A stretch of 44,235 bases of DNA, from NCBI GenBank assembly GCA_003833135.1, contig QZLH01000717.1, positions 22,375 through 66,609 of the forward strand. Reading direction: 5' to 3'. The DNA comes from Oehlia diaphana (lineage: Eukaryota; Glomeromycota; Glomeromycetes; Glomerales; Glomeraceae). Below are positions 33,529 through 44,235 of the stretch, piece after piece (positions within the stretch are counted from its first letter, which is position 1; every line of letters begins with the position of its first letter). The translations under genes were made by a program, and so were the position numbers. The notes beneath the pieces are model-generated. The model searched no databases, was not told the origin of the DNA, and was given only the letters and a program-made list of their open reading frames with translations.

Positions 33529-35019
33529 ACTTGTAATGTTACTATTACTTCAATATTTTTATTTAAAGAAAAATTATAATTTAAATTATATTTTCAATAA
33601 CATAAGTAAATAAAAGAAAGAAGATATCTAGAAGAAATATTCATTTTATCTTTCTTTCTTCAATTAAAAATATACAGTCGTAGCGACTCCTTTGAGAAAG
33701 TTTATTAAATCCTGAAGATATTATTATATATACTAATTATAATTACTATAATTTAGTCATATTTCTAAACAATATATTTTGAAGATAAATGAAAGTATAA
33801 TTTTAATTATCTTGCCTTCTTAAAGTAAAAGTCTTAATTGCAATGGAACATTTTATATAAATGATTTAATTTTAATTTTAATTTTCTTTTTTTTTTGGTT
33901 AAATAACATCGTGTTTGACTTTTTTTGATAAAAAATCTACTTTTAGTATACTACTCATTGTTTCTTGTTTCTCTATAATATTTAATTTTTATGCTTAAGT
34001 TTATTTTTTCTGATTTTATTTATTACTTGGAATTCATTTCTACTAATGTTAGCTATACATTTTTATAATTTACACTATATTATTAATTATAATATTGTTT
34101 CTGGGTTTAAGTACAATATTTCATTAATTTAATTTACTTTATTAACTGAAACCTCTTTCTTTATTAATTATTAAATGCAAAGGAATAAGTCTTTCAAAAT
34201 ATCATGGTAAAATCGAACTATTTATTAAACAAAAAAAGAAAGTTAAAGTGATTTAAATTCAACAGGAAATATTATGAGATTACTATATTCTATTATCCCT
34301 TATATTAATTCTCATCTATGTTAGTAAAACTATACGAGAACACATTATAGTAAATGGTAATAATTGAATATTAAGTATATTAAGATCTAAATTTATTAAA
34401 TTCAAAATTAGTTCTTTATTTAACAAAAACCACTTTAAATAATATATATATAAATATAGTTACTAATTGTCTTATATAATTTTTATTGAATCCTTATATT
34501 AAAAGTATTTTCTTTAGTTTTATTGTAAAATATAAAGGTAAATAAATCACAAATAAAAAAAGGGTTTATTGGATATTATTAAGCCAAATTACAAACTTTT
34601 CTTATCCAAATATGGTAAGAAATGATCAGTAAATAATTTATTTAATTGAAAAAAAATTTCAATAATCCAGATCTTTAAGTGCATTTCTACCTTAATTTAG
34701 ATCACCATCCAAATAATGGAATATCTTGAGTGATTTTCACGGGGCAGTCATTGAAAATTATGATATTATAATATTTCTAATATTTCACAGTGACTCCGTG
34801 AACATCATAGTTTTAACTTTTTAATGTACTTTGAAAATAATTGTGATAGACTTACTATTTTAACAATTTATTTGCTTGTACAACTTATACCATATTGCCT
34901 GAGTGTATTAAAAAAAAAATTTTTTTTCTAAAGATGTAATCAAGGTCCACAACTGCTGTTCTTTCTAAGTCTACAAAATTCACATTACTCCTAAAAAGTC
35001 AGCTATAGCTACTAGAAGG
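33529..35019. other. Intergenic stretch, nothing identified
   Basis: AT-rich 1.5 kb. The region 34735-34810 has the near-palindromic pair TTTTCACGGGG and TTTCACAGTGACTCCGTGAA. No genes are seen. Confidence 0.45.
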
Positions 35020-35798
35020 ATCACAATCAACTGTCTAGTCCATGGTGAAACTATGGATTGTTATTTCAAAGTTACAGAAAATAATAATGACACTTTGAAA
35101 GGCTTAAAAGAATTTAATTGGGAAAAACCTGATTTTGATAAAATTACAGCAAGGCTACTTAGATTATGGATTGTTAATTCCTTTCAACTCAAACAACCTT
35201 GGTGATATTAATGTGAATATTATAAATGTGCTAAATGGCCAGAAATTCCTCCAAATACAGTTGGAGATGTCTTTACTGAATAACCTGTTGAAAATCATGT
35301 ACACATTGCTGTGGTACACAATTCTATTGGTAAGTGAATAATAATATTATATAAAATTGAAAGGTTGTGCAAATATCTAATGAAATTAATGAAAAAAAAA
35401 TTAAATCAAAATAATTAACATACACCTATTATGTCATTTATCTATTTTAATAACTAAACTTTTAATATGCATTACTTAGAAGACTATAAACTTGATATAA
35501 TGAAACAAAAAGCTTGAGATAGAACATAATGCTAGTAAGTGAATAATAGAATTTCATGTTGGCTATTAAAAAAAAGTTGAACATAACATAATAATTATCA
35601 TGATATATAATATTGTTTTTACTGTTTTAATAAGACCAAGTAATATTTTGTGCATCCGGAAGTACTGAGGGAAGTATTGATCTTCATACAAATGAAGAAG
35701 TGAGAGAAGCATTCAATATATCGATGTTAATACATGAACTGCCATTCTCAAAGATCCCACAAATGATGGTATGGAGTATACGATTACAATTAGCTTAA
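35020..35798 (+). pseudogene. Crinkler (CRN) N-terminal domain pseudogene
   Basis: The translation ITINCLVHGETMDCYFKV, then EKPDFDKITARLLRLWIV, matches the ubiquitin-like N-terminal header of Crinkler-family proteins. After LWIV sense passes to another frame (IPFNSNNLGDINVNIINVLNG) and then back to the first (TVGDVFTE, a stop at 35281-35283, then PVENHVHIAVVH, like the usual end of this header). The ATG is missing. A GTAAGT donor at 35330 and an AG at 35633-35634 join in phase to a second exon-like stretch (35635-35798, QVIFCASGSTEGSIDLHTNE) that ends in TAA. Two frameshifts, a stop and a lost start indicate a dead copy. The header is well supported; the function of the second exon is unknown. 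Confidence 0.7.
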
Positions 35799-35980
35799 TT
35801 AACTTAAATTAGCAATCAACTATAAAGCAAGATCAGGTTGTTCGTTTAATATGATTATAACCTCCATAAAGTTGATATAATGAACGAAAACTTGAGATAG
35901 AATGTAATGCATGCTGATAAGTGAATAATAGAATTTCATGTATGTTAACAGGAAAAGGTTGAATATATCACAATGATTAT
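35480..35980. repeat. Duplicated block around the CRN relic
   Basis: About 110 bp (AACTTGATATAATGAAAC..GAATAATAGAATTTCATG) at 35485-35600 recurs, with changes, at 35870-35980. The GTAAGTGAATAAT start of the block is also found at the CRN intron donor (35330). This suggests that intron sequence was duplicated, perhaps with neighbouring exon sequence. Confidence 0.6.
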
Positions 35981-36408
35981 ATTTTTAATGCTTCAATAAT
36001 TTTATATATTTCATTTTTATTTCTGATCTAATTTTTTGGTCTTAAGTAAAATCGATATGTCTCACGAGAACTAGTTCACGAATTCTATTTAGTATTTAAC
36101 GTAATAATGGTTCATCACATGTACAGTACATAGAAAATTAATACAAGAATGTTATATATGGTATATTAACTAATAAAAGAATTAAAGAATTAATAGCCAG
36201 AAAGTAATTTGCTAAACTTACCATATTCATTTTATTGCATTGTATACATTGAACATCAAGCAATTAGCAATTTGAAGAATAAGAAAACAATTTTTTTTTT
36301 TTTGAGTATTTTTATATGGTTACTATTGACAATGAACGAAGAGAATGAGTGGGATAAAATTATAAAAGAAGCTTACGTCCTATCCCAATTTATAGTATAC
36401 ATCCAGTT
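35981..36408. other. Intergenic stretch, nothing identified
   Basis: AT-rich. The ORF at 36209-36436 runs into the left end of the adjacent transposable element and is not considered a gene. Confidence 0.45.
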
Positions 36409-36416
36409 ATTTAGAA

Positions 36417-36921
36417 TAGAGGTTGGAACCGGTTAAAACGGTTAACCGGTTAAAACATTTGTTAACCGGTTAAATTATCCGGTTAAATTACCCGGTTAAA
36501 ATTATCCGGTTAAATTAATCGGTTAAATTAGTCGGAAAATGTTTGTAATTCTGGCCAAATTTACAGTGCCGGCCAGAATTATAAATCACGGGACTTCAGA
36601 TAAAAGTTTAGCCACCAGGTAAGATAGCTACACATAGTGGTGGAATTTTTTGTGTTATATGATATTCGTAATGCGGGCCGAAATTCATAGTGCCAGCCAG
36701 ACAAACAATTTTGGACTGAATTTCGTCTTTCAGCTAGAGTTTCGTTTCGATTAGTTAGAGTTTTGGACTGGCCTAATTTTGGCCGGGATTAAAATATATT
36801 TGATGCGTATCCTGGCCGAATTTCAATATTGAGTTTTAACCGGTTAATTAACCAACCGGTTAAAGGTTTGGTTAACCGGTTATTAACCGGTTAAGACTTT
36901 TTGGACCGGTTCCAATCTCTA
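36417..36921. mobile_element. hAT-like MITE with perfect 8-bp target duplication
   Basis: The left end TAGAGGTTGGAACCGGT and the right end (inward TAGAGATTGGAACCGGT) differ at one position. ATTTAGAA is exactly duplicated at 36409-36416 and 36922-36929. Subterminal regions are repeats of AACCGGTTAA and variants. The centre (36545-36800) is less AT-rich, with several GGCCGAAATT/GGCCAGAATT words. No ORF is present, so it is non-autonomous. It has the same kind of ends as the other two hAT-like elements but different subterminal repeats. Confidence 0.92.
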
Positions 36922-36929
36922 ATTTAGAA

Positions 36930-39080
36930 AATATTTTATAATTTCAATTCATGGATCCGATCAGTGATAGGGTGATGCCCTATCCACTCCCTATCCTCTA
37001 TTTAATTTTTTTCTTAAAAAGTTTATTAATAATAAAAAACGATATTTATTAATTTCATAACAAAAGCTTCTCAATATACTATATTTGCTCATATTTGCTT
37101 GATTCGTATTTGACAGTGCAAATGATCATCTAGAAACTTTGTTACAGCAATTTTATGAAATTTATAATAGAACACTAATCATTCATAAATCGAAGTTTGC
37201 ATCACACAACTAAAATGTAACACCAAAATAGTCGTTACATCCACTAGTTAAATATCATAAAGTTTATTATTATAGGGTCATCGTTCATGCTCATATTAAA
37301 CAGTAATTCAATTTGCGTCCTAATAACGTTCTGTAATTATGGCTAAAATTATAAACATAATTATTTTAACAAATAATATTTCATGTTCAACATATTTGTG
37401 ACAACTCTCGAAAAGAAACGCTCAATGACATTAGTTTTATTACGTGCGAATTTTTAAATCAATACAGAATTTAATTTTCCTTTAAGTAAATTATTATCAG
37501 CAGAATTTTGGCATAGTATGTGGGTAGTGGAATATTTTTTTTGTGCATTTTATTTCTTTACTGGTGCGAAGACTTGGAATTAAATGTCAAATATTTCTAA
37601 ACTTGCATATTCAAGATAAATACATAAATATATAATTGTTTTGGAAGTATGACGTGACATTTTTTATGCCTAAAATTTATATGTGAGATTTTTTTTTAGA
37701 TTATTTATTTTTAGATAAATATTTCACAAAAGTTTTTGTTTATTTAATTTATTTAGTTTATTTATAATATCCATTTTCATTGTTCTAAAAAAAAAAAAAG
37801 AATTGTTTTGATAAAAAAATAATTCTTTTCTTTCTGTAATCAATTTGTATTCATGTAAGAATATTATATAAATCTACGCAAAGTGACATTAATATCCGTT
37901 ATTTACAATATATTAGTTTATTAATTTATAAATTAAACTTTCTTATTTGACTTTTTGAACAATAATAACGTATACCGGCAAAATTGCAAATACGCTCAAT
38001 TTTTCTTTTGAAAATGAGACTTTTTATACTAACACTGTTATAATACAACATTTGTAAGTGTAATTGTTTATTATACTGTAATGTAAATGATTAAAAATAA
38101 TTTTTTTACATGTAATTAAGAGAAACTCTTATTTTTTTGCATATGATTGCGTTTTACATATCAGTTGAAAAGGAAATGGATATTTTGTACAAGTCAAATA
38201 CGTCAAAATTATATTAATAATATTAATTATGATATTTTTTATTGTAAATTGGAAATCTTTTAATGGCTTTTTTAACAAGTATTGGATAGATCATATTTTA
38301 CAATAATAACGAACAAAATAAAATTAAAATTTGGTTTGATTTAAAAATGTCAAATTATATAACATTTTTTTTTTATTTTGAATTAATAAATTTTTTATTG
38401 GGTATTAATTACTTCAAATTATACTTTTTATTGATTTAAGATATAGTATGTATTAAATGGACGAAGACTGATAACTTCATCAGTTATAGTTCAGTCAGGT
38501 GGCATGCAACTAATACTGATTTCAATATTGGATGTCTCATAAAATATCTTCTTAGATAACATGATAGCAACAAATGACGAAATATTATACTAAGAAATTG
38601 AAAAGTCTCATCACACATATAACGACAAAGTACTGAAAAATCTTGTACTTTCACATCTACATCATACATATAGAGTGATACGGTCCTTCATAAGGTCCAT
38701 AAGGGACTTCTTTAGAAGTGAACCATGGTTTACCTATAAAATTGTTCACAGCATCTTTTGCTGTAGCGTACCACCCCATGGCTCATATCGCAACATGCTG
38801 GTACCTGGCGTCCTTATCCCAAACTATTATAAAATCTTAACATCCCATACTTTAACTTTCATTTAAATTTTGATTTGCTTAAATTTATTTAAAATTATAA
38901 TTTTTTTTTAAAAAGTCGAGCTTTTTATAAAACCATAAAAACTTTTTCAATCTCGTATCCTATATTAACGTGAACGTCTAATATAACCACGAGCTTACTA
39001 AAAGTAAGGCCTATTCTCTAACTCGCACGTAAAATTATACCACATTCACCACTGCTCCACAACATATCACACGTCGCACC
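36930..39080. other. Intergenic stretch, nothing identified
   Basis: AT-rich sequence. ORFs at 38484-38669 and 38675-38866 overlap a locally GC-richer stretch (38680-38820) but have no family signature. Confidence 0.45.
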
Positions 39081-39094
39081 ATCAAGACAACACC

Positions 39095-39370
39095 ACAAGG
39101 TAAGAGATTAGGTAAAGTCTTGGAACAAGGGTAAAGGAAGAGGATTAGTGTAAGGGATAGGGAAGTTATCAGGCAAAGAACACAAGAGAGTAAACCAGGA
39201 AATGGGTAAGGGTTAGGAATTAACGTAAGAGAAAATGTTGGAAAATAATTAGGAGTCAGGGATTAACTATTTTAATTAGGGAAAGCTAATAGGTTAAGGT
39301 AAGGGAAGAAGTTATATGATAAGTAACTGAGAGATTAATAAAATAAGGAATAAATGAGATTGTAAAATAA
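39095..39370. other. Purine-rich strand-asymmetric tract
   Basis: About 275 bp in which the plus strand is dominated by A and G, with many short words of the type AAGGGTAAG, TTAGGG and GGGATAGGG. C is almost absent. No ORF spans it. Cause unknown; it may be a decayed simple repeat or a triplex-forming tract. Confidence 0.6.
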
Positions 39371-40456
39371 AAAGGGACTGTAATATCAAGTGTATTTTTC
39401 GTCGTATAAATTTTCATATAAAAAGTGTAAATTATAAAATTACTGTACGAAAATCATTTTTTATTGTATATATAAAATTATAGTTACAAACAATAGTCTT
39501 GATTTCCAAAATCCAATAAACTCTACTTATTATTGCTTAATAACTTATCTCGTGATTATAATTCTTTTAAAGACACTAGATGTGACTAAATATTAGTTTT
39601 CTTGCCCCTTAATTATAGACAATGTAAACATCGTACTGATTGTCTCAATTAAATAGAATATAATTAACAATTAACAAGAAAACTTTTAAAACAAGTGAGA
39701 ACATCAATCAATTGCATCAATTGGGATCTTGAAATGATGACCTATATTATTTTCACGTATTATTTTCGTTTAAATCCTTAAATTCCTGCTTAAAGAATAA
39801 TACATATTTATGCAAATCCTATAAGATCTCATTTTTCATATAATTTTTATACAATTATTTAATCATTATGGAGTAATTTTAAGTTTTTTCTACCATATTA
39901 TTTATAAATATGTTCAATAAAAATACTATGAAAAATAAAATCAAAGTAACTTGTTTCAAATCAATTTAATTATCCACATTTTTGGTTAGATTTACAAATA
40001 AAATAAATCAAGATATAATTAATACCCATGTCAAAAATCAGAAGAATAACAATAATTTCTCCTGAATATTTATCCCAAGTATGGCTGAATTAGTATGCTC
40101 CATTTGTACAATTTACTAGACTGATTTAAGGAGTTTATAAAGCATCCAAATATGGCATGATATAATTTTGATTAAAATCCTAACAATATGACTATTATGA
40201 GAGATTAAAATCAAATTGATTTCATATTGCAATTCACGATTAGATTATCAATCTAAATTTTGTGATATTAATCACATTTTTTTTTATAAAATATAAGCAT
40301 TTTTTTTTTTTTTTTTTTTCAAGGTCAAACAACTTTTTCCTTTATTTTAAATCACTACAAATTTTATTTTTCATATTGTAATAAACTCAGAGGATTTCTG
40401 CGCACTACATTTTTTCTCAAAATCTTACTTTTTCTTCAAAAAAAAAAAAAAAACTA
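39371..40456. promoter_or_regulatory. Upstream region of the nucleotidyltransferase-like gene
   Basis: AT-rich without genes. Close to the start are a run of T (about 40301-40319), a pyrimidine-rich stretch, and a run of A (about 40438-40453) directly before the ATG. No specific factor site can be named. Confidence 0.35.
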
Positions 40457-42777
40457 ATGAGTAACCCTCAAATCCTTGCTGATAAATGTAAAAAAACATT
40501 AACCATTTTAAACAATATTGTTAAGAATGAAGATAACACTCCTCTTATAGGTTATCCTGTTCTTATTGGCTCACGTGCTACAAAATGGCACAATTCTTCT
40601 TTCCGTGAACCTAATGATTGGGATTTAGTGGCAACTCCTTCACAAACAACTTTATTTATTAATAAAGTTGAAGAATCTATTGCAACTTTTAAAAAAATAG
40701 AATTAATTCATTACCCAGGAGGTGGTCTAAAACTTGTCGGAGAGTATATTGATCAGTCTACAGATGAAAAATCTATTAGTTTTGATATTGAACTTGTCTC
40801 TGAGAAAGTGGATCTCAGGAACATGAAATCAATTAAGAGTTTGAATAAAAAAGAAAGTGATGATGAAGAAGAAAGTGATAATTATGATGATTACTATTAC
40901 AGATATTATTCTAACAAAGATTTTGATGATGATTCTGAAAATTCTGAAAATAATGCAGATGATGATGATCAGGGCAATTCACAAGAAGATGATAAAATTG
41001 AATTTGAAATGTTTAATGATCCTAAACCAAAAATAAGTGCTCTAATGATTTTAGAATTATGTCGTAATATTGAACATAAAACAATACTTCCATTGTTGTC
41101 AAATTATATATGTATTGTTGCTCCATTGAAAATTCTTGAAGCCTTGAAAACATCTCATATTTATTGGCCAGAAGATTTTTATAAAAATATTTCAGATTTA
41201 CATTGGTTAAGAATTTTATTAGATTATAATAAAGTTTCAACAAATCAACCACTATGTAGTCCACAACGTGATGAATTAATTGAACTTATGTTGAAAACTC
41301 GTATTAAAGAAATTGAAATTATACGAGGTAAACCAGGTGCACATATCAATTTAAATATGTCCAATGAAGATTTCTTAGAAAATGAAGATAATCTTTTTGT
41401 ACAAACACGTGTTCCTCATGATGATCTACATGAACTTGTTAAATATGGTGATCATCCGATTTATCAAGGCTTAAAGGATGACCAGGTATAAAAGTTTAAG
41501 GACTTTATAAAGATTATTGTGTTTTAATTAAAATTTTATTTAAAAACTAATTGTTTAATTAAATAATTAAAATATAGTCTAAAGCTTGGATAAAAAAATC
41601 CCTTTTTGAAAAACTTGACTATCAAACAAAAATTAATTGTATAAAAGAAGAAGCAATGGCTATTGCACTTGAAAGATATCTTATTCCAATGATCTCCAAT
41701 AATCAAGAAAATTCTTATAAATTGGCACTTGTTAGGATCTGTACTACATTAACTAAAGGCTGGTATCGTAAATTTGCAATTGATAATTATCCTCGACTTT
41801 CAAACCTTGACAAAGATTTATTATCAATTGCTAATAATATAATTGAGAAATTTCCTATAAAACAAAAAAAGCCAGATATAATATTACTTGATTCAGAAAC
41901 TCAAGCTATTTTTGAGTCTATTCGTCCATATACCAAAACAATTTCTTCATTTGATGAATTTAAGACTTATAATGGTGGGACCAAAACAGAAATTGAAAGA
42001 ACTGGAATTAATATTACTTCTCCTGTAAATGATGACATATCAGTAACAGCTATTATTACAACTGTGTGTATATCTACTGATGATAATGACGTTTGCACTC
42101 CATATGCTGAATGGACAGCATCTGTTGTAATCTTACCTACTAATGACATGGAAGTCTTAAGGTAGAATTTATTAATAAATTATTATTTTATTTTATGTAT
42201 TTTGTTTATTTATACTTACTTAGTAGTATTTAAACAATTATTTAATTTAAGTGATGATGAAAATAAAAAAAAGTATGTTTTTTTATTTATCAAGAATAAT
42301 TATATTATTTTTACAATAAATTGATGCTAATCACAAACCACATTTCAATTTTATTTCAGAAAATTGTCTGATTTTACATTCATAGATCCATTGAACATCC
42401 ATCCTTATTATAATAGTTACAGTTCAAAATTTTTAAAACTTACCTCTAAGCATACATTTGTACTTGGAATTAAAGCAAGTAGTAGTAGTAGTTGGGGAGC
42501 AGGACAAGATGTTTGGAAATCAAAATGTATTAAAGCTAAATCAGCTGATTATGTTGCTAGTTTACTTGAAATCCCTGATCTTGCTGGTGATTTATTATTT
42601 AAATATGTATTGGATTATTTGAAACCAACTTTAAAATATAATGGTGAGACACCACTTAAAAATTGGATTAATACATTGAAAGTTAAAGGAGATATTCCAA
42701 TGGTACCAAACCAACATCATTGGTATTATGCTTGGAATTATAAATTGAATAGAAAATCAAAAAAATCTAACCATTAG
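40457..42777 (+). CDS. Nucleotidyltransferase-like protein, DUF7275-type
   Basis: Exons 40457-41485, 41578-42161, 42252-42272 and 42360-42777 sum to 2052 nt, or 683 residues; introns are GT-AG and phases agree. The N-terminus resembles the nucleotidyltransferase fold: LIGSRA (36-41), then NDWDLV (Asp54, Asp56), then FDIEL (Asp110, Glu112) as a possible third acidic position. Residues about 132-182 are an acidic Asp/Glu/Ser insert. Later come LKTSHIYWPEDFYKNI, a histidine-rich YWP segment, and LTKGWYRKFAIDNYP, both like segments I recall from large-DNA-virus and phage proteins of the DUF7275 group; this recollection was not checked. The C-terminal 150 residues have no known domain. Exon 3 is only 21 nt and could be skipped without changing frame. 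Function is unknown: nucleotide transfer is inferred from motifs only. Confidence 0.78.
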
Positions 42778-43069
42778 CTATGAAAGTATTAATAAGTAAT
42801 TATTAGTTTTCTTAGGGAACTAGATTGATTATCAATGAAATTAAAATAAAGTGGTCATAATAAAAATAGTGAATAATTAGATTAATTTGTGTTACATGAT
42901 TTGTGATATGTGTATGTGTAATACAGTAGTTGTGATAAACATAACTGACCAGTTCCTCATTTATTAGTTTGATAAAAATTATATAAAAGTCTCTAAGCTA
43001 TTATCTAAAAAATCTACTGATCGGCGGAACATCTTTATTTAATATTGTTCGAATTGGTATCTGATCAAA
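42778..43069. other. 3' flank of the nucleotidyltransferase-like gene
   Basis: AT-rich sequence with an AATAAA-like word at 42846, which may serve in polyadenylation. Nothing else is seen. Confidence 0.4.
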
Positions 43070-43810
43070 ATCTTGACAGCCACTTGCAAGATTGACAACA
43101 AAATCTCGACAATTCAAAATCTCAACAATCAAAATCTCGACAATTCAAACTCCCGACAAGCCATTATATCGTTCAAAATGATTTTCGTGATTTCGTACCA
43201 AAACCTAAAAAAATTTATTCATAATTTACAATTCCGAGCTTCGATAGTTTCCCTTAAGTAACATAATTTCTCGTATTGCAACTTTCAATAAAATTTCCAT
43301 AATCCTAAATATAACTTCGAACTGCGATAATTCCCCTAAGTATCCATAATTCTCGTATTCCATTTCACATAAATTCATTAACAACATAATATCAAAGTGA
43401 CATAAACATTAAAATAACTAATTTTCCCACTTACTAATATTTATCCATATGCTAATAAAATACTACGCCTCTTTTAATTCCAAAATATTCACTTTTTATA
43501 CTTTTTAAGTTCCCGTATCCTGTATTACTCGATTTAGATATTCCAAACTTAATTAATTATAATACTTTTCCCTTTATAAATTCTTATTGACCACTTGTAA
43601 TTCTCCTAAATTCATAATTACCAAAATCAACTTCATATTAACTCCTAAATTCTTGATTTCTAACATCATTGTCACGATCATCCTTACTCAATTCCGAAGC
43701 TCATTGTATTATCTGATCTACAATTTCTTTGTCATAATCACTTTCCTTTGTCGATCTTCTTACTGTCAATTTGTTATCTTAACAGTGATCACATACCCCT
43801 TTACTCGAAC
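43070..43810. repeat. Degenerate C-over-G-biased repeats
   Basis: 43095-43155 repeats an AATCTCGACAATTCAAA-like unit three to four times. At 43230-43260 and 43310-43360 a second unit recurs (CTTCGAnnTnCGATA, CCCTAAGTA, CATAATTnCTCGTATT) with about 105-bp spacing. On the plus strand C greatly exceeds G. The ORFs at 43073-43261 and 43587-43838 follow from the low stop density of this composition and are not called genes. Confidence 0.6.
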
Positions 43811-44235
43811 AAATAAACAAAAATGGAATAATACATAATTACAAGAACTATATGATACATTTTAATGTCATGTACATGGACGTTCATCATAGTTGCAGGT
43901 CATCGCGGACCGCAACAAATAAAATAAAATCGAAATTTATAAAATACTATAATACTGCGCCCTACACTAAATAATTCACTAGATAAATTCCGGCGTTAGA
44001 ATGGACATGCTAGTGTCAAACATACATAGCACTAGTAATTCAAGTTATTGAAATGAATTACGAAATCAATATTAAATATACTATATTTGGCGATAGTATG
44101 TTTTTGAAGTGGTGCCTTATTTATTCACTTTTTCGCTTAATTTGTAGTTTGTCCTCCGATCTTCATGCAGATTTTCATCTTTTTGGGAATGCACCATGTG
44201 AACTTCGTAGTTGAAGTTTATAGCTATGCTATATG
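43811..44235. other. End of window, nothing identified
   Basis: Mixed AT-rich sequence. No gene start or domain is recognisable before the window ends. Confidence 0.4.

Noticed and set aside
38484..38866. Two adjacent ORFs on opposite strands
   Set aside because: Both are short, have no family signature, and lack splice or start context.
41022..42149. Minus-strand ORFs at 41022-41264 and 41967-42149
   Set aside because: They are antisense shadows of the nucleotidyltransferase-like gene and have no domain.

Overview
The window looks like nuclear DNA of an arbuscular mycorrhizal fungus close to Rhizophagus (Glomeromycotina). It is very AT-rich, full of A/T homopolymers, and its genes have short GT-AG introns of about 45-110 bp. 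The gene families fit that group: a MATA-HMG box protein, a BTB/TLDc protein, a TKL-type kinase with a cysteine-rich N-terminus, a Crinkler relic, and a nucleotidyltransferase-like gene. The assignment rests on gene content and style; no database search was made.

Layout, left to right. (1) 1-1436, minus: a MATA-HMG gene running off the left edge, its tail made of a coding 24-bp repeat. (2) 5725-7811, minus: a gene joining a bromodomain to a PD-(D/E)XK nuclease-like domain; its 5' part (about 7260-8200) is duplicated at about 12375-13210. (3) 9599-11600, plus: a run of very short exon-like segments between good splice and branch signals, not assignable to a known protein. (4) 15668-17137, minus: an intact two-exon BTB-BACK-TLDc gene. 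(5) 17385-19167, plus: a decayed gene of unknown family. (6) 21141-23100, minus: a six-exon cytochrome P450. (7) 24497-27936, minus: a seven-exon protein kinase. (8) 28766-29977, plus: a four-exon alpha/beta hydrolase. (9) 30088-30430: decayed coding remnants. (10) 35020-35798, plus: a Crinkler N-terminal-domain pseudogene. (11) 40457-42777, plus: a four-exon nucleotidyltransferase-like gene with a 21-nt microexon.

Between the genes lie several small terminal-inverted-repeat elements. Three are hAT-like with 8-bp target duplications (15190-15507, 32513-33520, 36417-36921), one is Tourist/Harbinger-like with a TTA duplication (23731-24020), one is pogo/Tc1-like with TA (14159-14336), and two are less certain (9022-9338, 19467-19621). 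A 633-base N gap lies inside the second hAT-like element.

Exon models for the BTB-TLDc, P450, kinase, hydrolase and nucleotidyltransferase genes were built by hand; every junction keeps frame and each summed CDS length is divisible by three. The genes do not form an operon or evident pathway. This is an accessory-type region of lineage-expanded signalling and regulatory families, relics and mobile elements. The best candidates for something new are the bromodomain/nuclease-like fusion with its strongly conserved duplicated intron, the microexon array, and the nucleotidyltransferase-like gene.
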